The notes under the pieces are model-generated. The model was given only the letters and a program-made list of their open reading frames with translations, had not been told where the DNA came from and searched no databases. Positions 40,794-49,704 of a DNA stretch of 64,000 bases are shown here, piece after piece; within the stretch, counting starts at the first letter, position 1, and every line of letters begins with the position of its first letter. The stretch is from Jeotgalibacillus malaysiensis (lineage in GTDB: Bacteria; Bacillota; Bacilli; Bacillales; Jeotgalibacillaceae), in NCBI GenBank assembly GCA_000818095.1, contig CP009417.1, forward strand, positions 1-64,000. Reading direction: 5' to 3'. A program made the translations under genes and the position numbers.

Positions 40794-41039
40794 TCATTCC
40801 TTAGACGGTTCGAGCTCAATCAAATGCTTCCCATCAAAATACAACACTGGCTTTTGAAAAGCCTTCTGAATCTCTGTGTTTACCCATTCCAAGTCTTCTA
40901 GGGAATCTCCAGATAACACCTGTTTGCCTGGTGCAAATGAATGAGGAACACCATTTTCATCATAATAAACTTCTGATACGTCAAAACTCTCCTCGTTGCT
41001 TGGATACACTTGTTTGACAATCCGATAGTTCCACGTCAT
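40794..41039 (-). CDS. Small conserved hypothetical protein, 81 aa
   Basis: The pattern W-N-Y-R-I-V, then SEVYYDENGVPHSF and a later EDLEWVNTEIQKAFQKPVLY, recalls a small bacterial and phage protein of unknown role (recollection only). It overlaps the thg1 stop by 4 bp (ATGA) and follows GGAGG, so it is translationally coupled to thg1. Confidence 0.65.
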   Translation of the reverse strand: MTWNYRIVKQVYPSNEESFDVSEVYYDENGVPHSFAPGKQVLSGDSLEDLEWVNTEIQKAFQKPVLYFDGKHLIELEPSKE

Positions 41040-41812
41040 GCCTTCACCTCCAGCTTTTCATCCAAATAGACAAATTGATTGATGTAGTCCCAGTCTTCAC
41101 TGAACACAGGAATATCATGGTCAACCGCCCAGCGTCTACGAGTGGCTTCCATTTTTCCCACATGGTCACTTTCAATGATGGCAGGATACGTTTCTTTCTT
41201 CACTACAACGCCTTGCCGTTTCCATGTTGGAAGAGCCATGTAGTCTACACCCTTTTCAGCGGACAACTTTTCACGCATTTGCTTCCCATTTAGCCCTTGA
41301 AGGGATTTATGAGAGAAATGATGTTGAGCAATCATCGACACGCTGTTCTTCATCGCATCTCGCTCACGCCAGAGGAAATAGTTGTTTACGTCTTCCTTAG
41401 GCACGACATAAGCACGGGCGTCAAACGTAGCAAGTTCTTTATTCGGGTATACTTTCCGCATCTCTTCGTTGAATTTTGCTGTCGCAAGAGAAGCACTGAC
41501 GGACACAATCTTCTGCAAGTTATTGTCAAACCAGCTCTGCGTACCCTCTTTATCATAGTTTGTAATGAGAATGCTGATTTCATCCGACTGATGATAGGCG
41601 AGCTTTGCTCCTGAAATGTTCTCTAGAAGGTATTTACATGTCTCCCAGAATGCATTCGCTAATTTCTCATCAAATGGCTTCTCCAGCCCTTTTGTGTATG
41701 TGTGGAAATGCGACCCGTCAATACGGATGATGACCGGCATACGCCCGGGCAAGTAATGACGAAATGCGTTCTCATATCGTTTCATTCGGTCTCCAAATGT
41801 ATCTTTGCTCAT
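41036..41812 (-). CDS. Thg1-family tRNA(His) guanylyltransferase-like protein
   Basis: 258 aa. The N-terminal polymerase-like palm has the two metal-binding motifs: VIIRIDGSHFHTYTK (Asp, about residues 25-39) and AYHQSDEISILI (Asp and Glu, about 72-83). FDARAYVVP and the later NGKQMREKL are further family marks. Thg1 adds G to the 5' end of tRNA(His); bacterial and phage Thg1-like proteins instead repair truncated tRNA 5' ends in the 3'-to-5' direction. The ATG after AAGGGGTTCAAT was chosen. The promoter -35 is the palindrome at 41877. Confidence 0.9.
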   Translation of the reverse strand: MSKDTFGDRMKRYENAFRHYLPGRMPVIIRIDGSHFHTYTKGLEKPFDEKLANAFWETCKYLLENISGAKLAYHQSDEISILITNYDKEGTQSWFDNNLQKIVSVSASLATAKFNEEMRKVYPNKELATFDARAYVVPKEDVNNYFLWRERDAMKNSVSMIAQHHFSHKSLQGLNGKQMREKLSAEKGVDYMALPTWKRQGVVVKKETYPAIIESDHVGKMEATRRRWAVDHDIPVFSEDWDYINQFVYLDEKLEVKA

Positions 41813-41876
41813 ATTGAACCCCTTCTTTCGTTTCGTTATTTGTATATGTATCATAGCACATTAGTGAATATAAAGA

Positions 41877-41890
41877 TAGACTATTGTCAA
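41877..41890 (-). promoter_or_regulatory. Palindromic operator upstream of thg1
   Basis: TAGACTATTGTCAA. The minus strand reads TTGACA, but the -10 at 17 bp (TCACTA) is poor, so the promoter is less clear than at other sites. Confidence 0.55.
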
Positions 41891-42019
41891 AATAATAGAG
41901 AGATGATGAAATTATAAAGGGGCAATCAGGTTAGTATAATAACGATATTGAATAAATGGTGTGCTATTGCACCTTGTCGTCCCGTCGCTCTTGTTTTTTA
42001 GTTAACGGAGGAAAGAATT

Positions 42020-42832
42020 ATGGTAAAAGGAATGGAACATCTCCATCGCATGAATGAATTAATGAAGGAATTTAAAAAGGAAATGGAGGCTTTGCAAAAA
42101 GTCGATATGGAACATCGTGAACGCTATCATGTCGTTGAAGACATGTTAGTTGACCTTGACCACGTGCCAGAGATTCTCTCTCTGAATGGGTCCGAATCAG
42201 CGAAAACCATCTCGCTTTATCGTAAGACATTACTTGAACGCAACGACCTGCAAGATTATTTCTCTTTCATCAATACACATGGGAAAGAATTAGAATTCTT
42301 GCGAGGAACAGTTGAAAGTGTCGTCCCACGTTTCGAGAAGTTCTTTAACAATTACGAATCGGACATGTACCGATTCCGAACAGAAGAAGGATATGATTTC
42401 TTCAATCAGTTTAAAGAAGTCGATAAGCGAACGGCAAAAAAATATGTGATGCCATCCGGAAAGGTTGTCGGAACGGATAACGTGGTGGAAGGAAATCCTG
42501 TGGAGACTGAGGCGACTAAGCCAAATGAAGCAGAATCGACGAACATTACACACGTTGAAAAGGTTCAACCAGTGAGTAAAACACGTTGCAAAGTTTCAAC
42601 AGCTGGGAACCAGTGGTACATCCGTGAAGACAGTGAAGATATCTTGAATACGGTAAACATCGTCGAAGTCGTGGAGTACATCCTTGATAACTCGGATAAA
42701 GAGTTTGTCATGAACCCTGCTGAGAAAAAACGTTTATTGCATTTCATCAAGATGGTGAAAAAGAAGCCGAAAGGAAAATCACTCTTCTTCATTGATGGCG
42801 TGAAGCGTTTGGAAGCAGAATGGACAGCATAA
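42020..42832 (+). CDS. Hypothetical coiled-coil protein, 270 aa
   Basis: Family not recognised. Residues 1-45 form a charged coiled coil (RMNELMKEFKKEMEALQKVD), the middle is helical, and the C-terminal 80 residues (CKVSTAGNQWYIREDSEDIL onward) are a small alpha/beta domain with a basic end. The start follows GGAGGAAAGAATT. It forms an operon with the similar-looking 42861 gene. Confidence 0.65.
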   Translation: MVKGMEHLHRMNELMKEFKKEMEALQKVDMEHRERYHVVEDMLVDLDHVPEILSLNGSESAKTISLYRKTLLERNDLQDYFSFINTHGKELEFLRGTVESVVPRFEKFFNNYESDMYRFRTEEGYDFFNQFKEVDKRTAKKYVMPSGKVVGTDNVVEGNPVETEATKPNEAESTNITHVEKVQPVSKTRCKVSTAGNQWYIREDSEDILNTVNIVEVVEYILDNSDKEFVMNPAEKKRLLHFIKMVKKKPKGKSLFFIDGVKRLEAEWTA

Positions 42833-42860
42833 ATCGACATTTTATTTTAAAAGGAGAATC

Positions 42861-43616
42861 ATGATGAAGACATCAGAGACACGCTTAGAGAATATTTTAA
42901 AACTATCCGAAAGTTTGGGTGCAGAAATGTCTGCACTCACAAAGGATATTGATTCTGCAAAGGAAGATTTGCGACAGATTGAAATGGAGCTACGAGATGT
43001 GAAGCAGGCAATTACCCTGCTCAAGACGAACGCTTCAGAGTCTTCCAAGTTTGCCAAAAAACTCGAATCCTTGCGTAAGGAGCGTCGAAAAGCGAAAAAG
43101 TTGATTCAAGTATATGAAGAAATGGAGAGCCTTTTCACACATACGATGAGCCATACGAACAAGCTCAAGAAAGAATTGGCATATTCCTTGAACCACAAAC
43201 CAAGCTACGTCTATCGTTCAGCTGAAGTACAGGCATTCATGGATTCCATCCATAATGCGAAAGAACGAGCAGATGTTAAACTTCTTCCATTCGATAAAAC
43301 GAGAAATCGAAACGAGGAAATCGTTCAGCCGAACATCTTCTCTTTCCCAGTCGTCAAATATCGTATTTCCTTACAGAAAGGAAGTGCGAATGGCACATGG
43401 AAGATGGAGAATTTATTCACCGGTGTGACGGTATTTGAAGGGTCTCAATTCAAGAACCTTGTCAAAGCCATTGACGATTACCAGTGTAAACGATTGGAAT
43501 TTGTGTCGAATGCAAAGAATGAGTTTTTAGCAAAAATCAATAGTGCAAAACACAATAAAACAGCACAGACAGACTTCTTGGAATGTCTAAAACGTGTAGA
43601 GAAACTCGCAAACTAA
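42861..43616 (+). CDS. Hypothetical coiled-coil protein, 251 aa
   Basis: Residues 1-110 are a long coiled coil (SAEMxALTKDI-type heptads, then RKERRKAKKLIQVYEEME). The C-terminal part is a small alpha/beta domain in the same position as in the 42020 protein, so the two may be distant paralogues. ATGATG follows TTTTATTTTAAAAGGAGAATC. It is 28 bp downstream of the 42020 gene. Function unknown. Confidence 0.65.
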   Translation: MMKTSETRLENILKLSESLGAEMSALTKDIDSAKEDLRQIEMELRDVKQAITLLKTNASESSKFAKKLESLRKERRKAKKLIQVYEEMESLFTHTMSHTNKLKKELAYSLNHKPSYVYRSAEVQAFMDSIHNAKERADVKLLPFDKTRNRNEEIVQPNIFSFPVVKYRISLQKGSANGTWKMENLFTGVTVFEGSQFKNLVKAIDDYQCKRLEFVSNAKNEFLAKINSAKHNKTAQTDFLECLKRVEKLAN

Positions 43617-43642
43617 AAAAGACCCTTAAAGGGTCTTTTCTT
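43612..43642. terminator. Bidirectional terminator
   Basis: AAAAAAGACCCTTAAAGGGTCTTTTC between convergent genes. Confidence 0.88.
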
Positions 43643-43646
43643 TGTT

Positions 43647-43970
43647 TTACGCATATACGTCTTCTGGTGTCACAACGCCAAATAGCGTATAGACTTGTTC
43701 CCAGAACATGATGCGTTCTTCTTCCTCATCCTCATTCCACTCTGGCTCATCTACCCATACACGCCCTTCTGCATCAAGTGCAATCGCAATGCTGTGTCGG
43801 TAGTTGCCACCATCACGGTAATCCATTTCAATAATCAAGACGTCCTCTTCCTTTACAACCGGATTTTCTCCATAATCCATTTCCTCTGAGAATGACGTGA
43901 CCTTTTGTTTAAAGTCCTCAGCAGTAACTCCTGTGATATGTGTGCGGCTGTACAAGTTGATTAATTCCAT
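43647..43970 (-). CDS. Hypothetical acidic protein, 107 aa
   Basis: Family not recognised. Beta-rich middle (EEDVLIIEMDYRDGGNYRHS) and an acidic EWNEDEEEE run. The start follows AAGGGAGCGATTACGC. A TGAATAGCATAAAGG element is upstream (about 44026-44040). Confidence 0.6.
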   Translation of the reverse strand: MELINLYSRTHITGVTAEDFKQKVTSFSEEMDYGENPVVKEEDVLIIEMDYRDGGNYRHSIAIALDAEGRVWVDEPEWNEDEEEERIMFWEQVYTLFGVVTPEDVYA

Positions 43971-44076
43971 GCGTAATCGCTCCCTTTGCTAGTTGATTCA
44001 CCGAATACCTTCTTCGTGTGTTACCTTTATGCTATTCAGTGACACGATTGAATATAAAAGCCAGATATCAACAAAC

Positions 44077-45093
44077 TCAATTCAACATCTGTTTGGCAAC
44101 ATGCAAACTCACCTCAGCATTGTTCACAAGCTCATCTTCTTTTTTCTTTTCCACCTCTTGAAAATACGCCTCGACAGACCGTCTAGCTTCGCTTCGAAGT
44201 CGTTCAGGAAGTCTTTCATCCTTTGCAATGCCTTCCATTACATCGATGGCATAAGGCATTGGAGAAGATTCTTGCAGTGTTACGGCTTTATCCATCACGC
44301 TTGAAATAGGTGAATGGGAGTCTCCGAAAATTACATAAGGATTCTGTTTCAAAATGTGTGCGGTTGTTTCAGGGATTTCATTCGTAATTAACGCTTTGAT
44401 TTCTTCTGTTAACGATTCCACTTCTTTTTCTTTTGCAAGACGCTCTTTCGACAACTTCTTCAGTTTCTTTTCAAACTTTACAATCTTTGAAACGTCTCCT
44501 TCTTCTTTCGATTGGTCAAGTTTTGCCTGTTTTTTCGCCATTTTCTCTAAATACTCTCGCTCTGAATCTTCCAGAGCTTTTACCAGGTTATCTAACTTTT
44601 TCGTCTTACGTAAGAATAATTCAGGTTCTGTGACGAATCGCCCTGACTCTGCAAAATTGCCTGTAGGATGAAGGGGGATGGTTTTGGCAATCTGTTTAAA
44701 ACGCTCTTCTTCTTCTTTAGAAAGTTTCGAAGAACACGAAAGAGCGACGAGAATTAGAAGAAAATGAGGGATAATTAAGAAAGAGGTGCCAAAAAGGTAA
44801 GAAGCAACCATCCCAGGCACATAGAATACCATTCCTACGAACACGAGTAATGCTAGAAACAACAAGGGAGCATTTTTATAAAGTTTCGATTGACTATAAT
44901 CTTTATAAACGGAAGAAAATGCTTCCATGTCCTGATGACGAAGTACGTACCCGTCTCCCGTCACATATTCTTTCTTTCTATCACGATACCAATTGATAAG
45001 AAATACGACCGTTCCAAATAGGGCTCCTACAAACGTATATAGAAGGTAACTTACCTCAAATGTCCCATTTGTAGCCAATAAAATATCTACCAT
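44077..45093 (-). CDS. Membrane protein with coiled coil, 338 aa (paralogue of 45108)
   Basis: Membrane segments at about 13-35, 76-97 and 100-120, then a long cytoplasmic coiled coil (about 160-250; KKLKKLSKERLAKEKEVESL) and a helical end (ERLPERLRSEARRSVEAYFQ). The next gene upstream has the same layout, including the ERxPExxRxxA motif in the tail. No known family. The third gene of an operon driven by the palindrome at 46708. Confidence 0.7.
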   Translation of the reverse strand: MVDILLATNGTFEVSYLLYTFVGALFGTVVFLINWYRDRKKEYVTGDGYVLRHQDMEAFSSVYKDYSQSKLYKNAPLLFLALLVFVGMVFYVPGMVASYLFGTSFLIIPHFLLILVALSCSSKLSKEEEERFKQIAKTIPLHPTGNFAESGRFVTEPELFLRKTKKLDNLVKALEDSEREYLEKMAKKQAKLDQSKEEGDVSKIVKFEKKLKKLSKERLAKEKEVESLTEEIKALITNEIPETTAHILKQNPYVIFGDSHSPISSVMDKAVTLQESSPMPYAIDVMEGIAKDERLPERLRSEARRSVEAYFQEVEKKKEDELVNNAEVSLHVAKQMLN

Positions 45094-45107
45094 ACCATCA
45101 TCTCCTT

Positions 45108-46022
45108 TTAGATAAATTTCTTCGCCGTATCAAGCTCAATCTGAGCATCTTGAAGACGAGCTTGTTCTTCAGTTTTAGATTCTTCCTGCCATTGGGCTTC
45201 AAGCGTAATTTGGGCATCCTCACGCATACTCTCTGGAAGGCTAGTGTCATTCGCAATCCGTTGGAGCACTTGAATGTGATGCGGAACAGCAGTTCTTTTT
45301 AGGGTTTGTCCTTTTTGTTTGACGATGTCAGCAGTCAAAACGGGAATGTCATCGGAGAGAAGTTGTTGAAGGCGTTTGTTATGAAGGATAACCTGATTTG
45401 AATTTTCTCGAATTCCGCTCGTGGCTCTATCCATTCTTAATTGCTCCCACTCAAGATTCTCCTTGCCCTTATCAACCGCTTGTCCGTATTCAATTTCTGC
45501 AAGCTCAAACGCATGCGTTGCATCTTTTAGTCTTTTTTCCGCTTGCATCAGCTTCTCTTCAACTTCCAAGTACTTTTCAGGGTTGGAAATATACTGAACA
45601 ACACCCGTAGTTGGATTTTTAATTTCAAAGAGAACACTCTTTGAGAATTCTTCCGTCTCCCGGTCAAACTCCTCCATTCCCTTTTTGATGACGGCAATCG
45701 TAATAAGCATCACAATTGCAATTAATGAGGATGATAACCATGACACGGAAAGCGGTATTTCTAATCCAGCTAGAGCCATGTACATGAAGATAAATAGAAA
45801 AATGAGTAATCCAGGCATCACCCCACCGAATCCCCCATAAACACTTTCTTTAATCTTCGTTTTATAACTAGGGAAAAGCTCGCTCAATTGTTTAGGGGTC
45901 ACTTTATACCCATCTTTTGATGTATACCCGCTTCTCAATAATTTCTTTTCAGCTTTTAATAAGTACTGCCATGTTGCTACAAGAAAAACAACATAGATGA
46001 GTAGTTCAATTTTCGATGACAT
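45108..46022 (-). CDS. Membrane protein with coiled coil, 304 aa (paralogue of 44077)
   Basis: Membrane segments at about 5-20, 65-85 and 93-112; a coiled coil at about 150-220; then a tail with SLPESMREDAQITLEAQWQE, matching the tail of the 44077 protein. Both have the PVLTADIVKQ / PETTAHILKQNP turn before the tail. Tandem duplication with divergence. Function unknown; a scaffold at the membrane is possible. Confidence 0.7.
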   Translation of the reverse strand: MSSKIELLIYVVFLVATWQYLLKAEKKLLRSGYTSKDGYKVTPKQLSELFPSYKTKIKESVYGGFGGVMPGLLIFLFIFMYMALAGLEIPLSVSWLSSSLIAIVMLITIAVIKKGMEEFDRETEEFSKSVLFEIKNPTTGVVQYISNPEKYLEVEEKLMQAEKRLKDATHAFELAEIEYGQAVDKGKENLEWEQLRMDRATSGIRENSNQVILHNKRLQQLLSDDIPVLTADIVKQKGQTLKRTAVPHHIQVLQRIANDTSLPESMREDAQITLEAQWQEESKTEEQARLQDAQIELDTAKKFI

Positions 46023-46039
46023 GTTTCATCACACTCCTT

Positions 46040-46654
46040 TTATTGATTGAAAAAGCTTTTCAATTTAGTATCAAATCTCTTCAAATCCTGTTCGAACTCT
46101 TTGATTTCCCGATTACTTTCAGTATCATACGGTTCATATTTTAGCTCTTTTAAAATGGTGTCAATTCGCACAACTACCGCATTCTCTTTCTTCTCTAAAA
46201 AGGTGATGGAGGCGTACTCTCTCTTGTTCAACTGAACTCTTTCTAGCGGCTGAATAGGTTCTTGCGGGGTCACCGTAACATACATGTTTTGAGTTGGGTC
46301 TTGAGACCCCTTCCTCCCGATAACAAGTTGAATAACCCCATTTTTCGTTTCTGGACTGCCCAGGTAAACGTGACTCAGAATAGGTGACTCATTCTTTGAG
46401 TTATACAAAGGGAAAGTGTCTCCCACGTAAACGGTATGAACATCACTTGAGATGATTTTTTCTGTTTCTATATATTCTCCGTTTGGCTCTGCCGTTAATA
46501 AAAAGTAAGCAAGAAAGACAAGAGTTGCAAAAAAGAACGACCCGAAAATAATATGCATATACTTTACAATAGTTGTATGGGGAAGTTTTTGAAGGAATTC
46601 CGCTTTAACATAGGACACTAAAACAGCAATCAATCCAACAAGACTTTTTATCAC
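46040..46654 (-). CDS. Membrane-anchored protein, 204 aa
   Basis: Membrane segments at about 2-18 and 35-55, followed by an outside beta-rich domain (VHTVYVGDTFPLYNSKNESP onward) and a helical end. The GTG start, 12 bases after GGAGGTG, is the best available choice, but the first GTG or a non-standard start is possible. First gene of the three-gene membrane operon. Confidence 0.6.
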   Translation of the reverse strand: MIKSLVGLIAVLVSYVKAEFLQKLPHTTIVKYMHIIFGSFFFATLVFLAYFLLTAEPNGEYIETEKIISSDVHTVYVGDTFPLYNSKNESPILSHVYLGSPETKNGVIQLVIGRKGSQDPTQNMYVTVTPQEPIQPLERVQLNKREYASITFLEKKENAVVVRIDTILKELKYEPYDTESNREIKEFEQDLKRFDTKLKSFFNQ

Positions 46655-46707
46655 GCTAATATGAATCACCTCCGAACACGTGTCTTACTATTATTATCCT
46701 TCTTATT

Positions 46708-46721
46708 TTGACTATTGTCAA
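46708..46721 (-). promoter_or_regulatory. Palindromic operator/-35 of the membrane operon
   Basis: TTGACTATTGTCAA. The minus strand reads TTGACA, 17 bp, GATAAT. Confidence 0.78.
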
Positions 46722-46761
46722 TATTTATATTAAGACAAAAAAACGAATAGAGCGGATTGCC

Positions 46762-48315
46762 CTATTCGTAGATTCCTTTATATAGCATACCGATGACACG
46801 TTCTTCGTTGGTTGCTCCCTGGATATAGACAAGCTTCACCTCATGCCGTGACAGTTCATTCATCAACTTTTCATAAAAACCGTGATTAAAATGGTCAGTA
46901 TTAATGCAGACGACATCGTAATTTTTAATGAAAGACAGCTTTCGATTAATGTCTTCTACTTCCAGGAACCGTGCCTCCGGGAACAAATCCTTTGTCTTTT
47001 GAATCCAGTTCGGATGTCCACCGAAAAATACGATTCGTTCTGTATCGAGTTTCTCACGCTTCTCTGCAAGTGTTAACTCATTTGTTTTAGGTTTTTCCGT
47101 GGCATGGTAGAGCATTGAGCGAACACCCGCCACTTCTTTTTGGAGCGGCTTTAGGTCACGCACTTCTTTATCAAGCAAGCGGTTCTGACGTTCCAGTTCT
47201 TTAACCTGCTGTTCCGCTTCTTTTGCTCGCTTCTTCAACGCTTCCTCTCTCTTATGGAGTTTCTCTTCTAACCGTATTAGCTCATCCTCTTTTTTCTTAA
47301 TGGCATTATGCTTTTCTAAGACGACAACATATTTCTCTTCCTCAGAAGTGTCGAGTAACGCCTTCTTTGCTTCATTGTACATCTTGGCAAGCTGACGGAT
47401 ATAGAAGACTGCAGGAAACGTCTGATTAAACTGAAGTTGACTCGCAGGGTATTCATCCACAACACGTGTATATTCAATCAGGATAGAGCGGAACTCTTCT
47501 TCTGACAGATTGACGGTCTGGACTTCTATGGGGTCTATCCCCGCCGATTCAAGTACATCCCCAAAGAAGATAAGTGTGCTCATCCTCTGATTCACTTGCT
47601 CGGGGAAGTTTGACTCGTCCTGTTTTCCTTCTTTAAACATTTCCTCAACCTTCGCCATTTCTTTTGCATGCATTTCCCAAACCGATTCTCCAGATTTGAA
47701 CGTATTCAAATGATGCATTTCTTTTAGGACGGATATTTTTTCTTTTATATTGTTCTCATTCTGCTCCCACATCTTTTGTCGTTGCTCTGGCGTATTCGGC
47801 GTCTGGATGACACCCATCATCACCGATGCGGTTTCCAGTCCTAATCCAAAGTTTTTTCTGAAATTAAAACATAAAAACACTGCCACGAACATGGAGTGGA
47901 CATACCCTCTTGTATTCAGCATTCCACCCTTTGTCCTTCTTGTGAAAAATCGTTGATACTCTTCTTCATCGAACATTTGCTTTTGTTCAACGAATCGGTA
48001 CAGGTCACGATAAGCGAATTTTGTAATCGCTAAAAGGACATCATAATTGTTAGTCGCTTCCGCTTCTTCATAGATTCCGATAGCCATCTTGATAGCTTTC
48101 TCCATTTTAACCGGATAACATTGAAGCAAGGAATGCGTTCGGAAATCGCTCTTTTGATAATGAGCGAAATACTCCCATTTCTTTTTTCGATATTTCTCTT
48201 CAATATACGCTCGACTTCTTTCATCGGCACTAAGAGCGACGAAAAAGTAAGGTCGAATATCTATCCATTCTCCACCAAAATCTAATATGTACTTCGCCGG
48301 GCTTCCACCAATCAT
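46762..48315 (-). CDS. Large protein with coiled coil and DUF2325 domain
   Basis: 517 aa. Residues 1-320 are helical and unrecognised. Residues 320-405 are a coiled coil (KKKEDELIRLEEKLHKREEA). The last 90 residues (IVFFGGHPNWIQKTKDLFPE, then YDVVCINTDHFNHGFYEKL and KLVYIQGATNEERVI) match DUF2325, a Rossmann-like domain of unknown role. The promoter uses the palindrome-like site at 48359. It shares the coiled-coil theme with its neighbours. Confidence 0.75.
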   Translation of the reverse strand: MIGGSPAKYILDFGGEWIDIRPYFFVALSADERSRAYIEEKYRKKKWEYFAHYQKSDFRTHSLLQCYPVKMEKAIKMAIGIYEEAEATNNYDVLLAITKFAYRDLYRFVEQKQMFDEEEYQRFFTRRTKGGMLNTRGYVHSMFVAVFLCFNFRKNFGLGLETASVMMGVIQTPNTPEQRQKMWEQNENNIKEKISVLKEMHHLNTFKSGESVWEMHAKEMAKVEEMFKEGKQDESNFPEQVNQRMSTLIFFGDVLESAGIDPIEVQTVNLSEEEFRSILIEYTRVVDEYPASQLQFNQTFPAVFYIRQLAKMYNEAKKALLDTSEEEKYVVVLEKHNAIKKKEDELIRLEEKLHKREEALKKRAKEAEQQVKELERQNRLLDKEVRDLKPLQKEVAGVRSMLYHATEKPKTNELTLAEKREKLDTERIVFFGGHPNWIQKTKDLFPEARFLEVEDINRKLSFIKNYDVVCINTDHFNHGFYEKLMNELSRHEVKLVYIQGATNEERVIGMLYKGIYE

Positions 48316-48358
48316 ATCAGCACCACCATTTTCTTTTTCCTATATAATACATTAAATA

Positions 48359-48372
48359 TCATCTATTGTCAA
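48359..48372 (-). promoter_or_regulatory. Half-palindrome -35 of the DUF2325 gene
   Basis: TCATCTATTGTCAA. The minus strand reads TTGACA, 17 bp, TATTAT; only one arm of the palindrome is kept. Confidence 0.7.
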
Positions 48373-48380
48373 TTTATGTA

Positions 48381-48411
48381 ACAAAAAAGACCTGCTTTTG
48401 CAAGGTCTTTT
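48381..48411 (-). terminator. Terminator of the small 48417 frame
   Basis: AAAGACCTTGCAAAAGCAGGTCTTTT stem on the minus strand. Confidence 0.8.
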
Positions 48412-48416
48412 TCATC

Positions 48417-48476
48417 TTATTTGGTCTTACGCTCTGCAAGTCCTTTTGCAATGACGAGTTTTGCTAATTCACTCAT
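48417..48476 (-). CDS. Very small protein, 19 aa
   Basis: MSELAKLVIAKGLAERKTK, nine bases after AAAGGAGAGAATGAAC and directly before a strong terminator. It would be an amphipathic basic helix. A good ribosome site plus a dedicated terminator, with nothing else in the transcript, argues that it is real. It could be a small toxin-like or regulatory peptide, or the end of a decayed gene. Confidence 0.4.
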   Translation of the reverse strand: MSELAKLVIAKGLAERKTK

Positions 48477-48557
48477 GTTCATTCTCTCCTTTAGAAAGTA
48501 ACCATATACTTTACCAGTTTTTTAGTTTCACATTATCGTAATCAATCTTCACCGAAA

Positions 48558-49031
48558 TTATTCATCACCATTGTCCTCACGGTAATAGACATAATACTCA
48601 TCATTTCGAATGAATGGGACAAGATAGGGGTGTTCAGCAGGGTTGTATCTACTGTAGACGCCCACATAAGAAGGCGTCTTCTCACCAACTTTCTTTATCT
48701 CCCGGATATTTGATTTATTTACAAAAATGTATTCTTCTTCTTTACCTTCAAAGAAGTAGAGGTGCACTCCCTTATCCTCTGTAATGATTCGTGAGAAATT
48801 TTCCTCGTCATCTTTTGCAATGGCAATTCGTTTTGTTTCATATTCAAAGTGGTATTTATTCATGTCACCCCATTTTTCTACAGCTTCTCCGATTGGCGTG
48901 ACAAATAATAGCCCAAATACCATACTTAAAAACACACGTTCTTTCCATTTTCTCATTCCACTCAACATGAAGTACATGCTTCCACCAAAGATGGCTGTAA
49001 TGAATAGAATGCCTAATAAGCTTATTGTCAT
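48558..49031 (-). CDS. Membrane protein, 157 aa
   Basis: Two membrane segments at about 3-23 and 31-48, then a soluble beta-rich domain (about 55-157). Function unknown. The ATG after GGAGGGATTTC was chosen over an upstream frame without a ribosome site. Divergent from the 49151 gene. Confidence 0.6.
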   Translation of the reverse strand: MTISLLGILFITAIFGGSMYFMLSGMRKWKERVFLSMVFGLLFVTPIGEAVEKWGDMNKYHFEYETKRIAIAKDDEENFSRIITEDKGVHLYFFEGKEEEYIFVNKSNIREIKKVGEKTPSYVGVYSRYNPAEHPYLVPFIRNDEYYVYYREDNGDE

Positions 49032-49082
49032 GAAATCCCTCCTTTTTCCTTTGCCTAAAGTCAACATTTATATCTTACTATT

Positions 49083-49112
49083 GACCAAACTAGAATAAAA
49101 CGAATATACTAA
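49083..49112 (+). promoter_or_regulatory. Promoter of the 49151 gene
   Basis: TTGACC, 18 bp, TATACT. The TTACTATTGACCAA context resembles a degraded operator. Confidence 0.55.
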
Positions 49113-49150
49113 AAGTACCAATACCTGGTACGAAAGAAGGGGGAAATCAT

Positions 49151-49693
49151 TTGGCAAAAATACTAGACTTTGAGATTAAGGGATTGAAAACCTCTCGCAC
49201 GGATAATGGAGAGGTCTTATTGAGCGGGAACCTTTATTATTGCGGGAAAAAAGTTGGAGATGTTCAGGAAATGCCAGACATGGAACCTCCTATGTTTACG
49301 TTGCCATTAGAGCTCGAAGCGAAATGGAGAGAGGCTCTTGACCTATTTAGAAAGAAGAGATTGAATGCGATTGAGATGAATACCCCTCTGCCAAAGTCAT
49401 TCATTGAGTGCGAACTATTCTATTATGTAATCGCTGTCAAAGAGTGGGAGAGGCTCTTAAAAAGAGAATCCAAAAAGCAAAAAATGACCCTTGTGGTATT
49501 TGAACAGTTCGACCAAGAACTTTCATGTCGAACGGGTGGGTACAAAGTGTATGTCACGAGCGAGCCAGAAACATTTGCTGGCATGTTAGAAACCTTATCC
49601 AAATCGGGGGAAGACAATGAGGAAATCACGTGGGTCATGAGCACCTTTACCGATTTAGAAGAATTTGATATCAAAAAAGAGACCTCTGAATAG
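49151..49693 (+). CDS. Hypothetical protein, 180 aa
   Basis: Family not recognised. TTG start seven bases after AAGGGGG. Beta-rich first 50 residues (GEVLLSGNLYYCGKKVGDVQ), then helical, ending in an acidic region. No membrane segment. Monocistronic. Confidence 0.6.
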   Translation: MAKILDFEIKGLKTSRTDNGEVLLSGNLYYCGKKVGDVQEMPDMEPPMFTLPLELEAKWREALDLFRKKRLNAIEMNTPLPKSFIECELFYYVIAVKEWERLLKRESKKQKMTLVVFEQFDQELSCRTGGYKVYVTSEPETFAGMLETLSKSGEDNEEITWVMSTFTDLEEFDIKKETSE

Positions 49694-49704
49694 GTCTCTT
49701 TTAA
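49674..49704. terminator. Bidirectional terminator
   Basis: AAAAGAGACCTCTGAATAGGTCTCTTTT between convergent genes. Confidence 0.85.
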
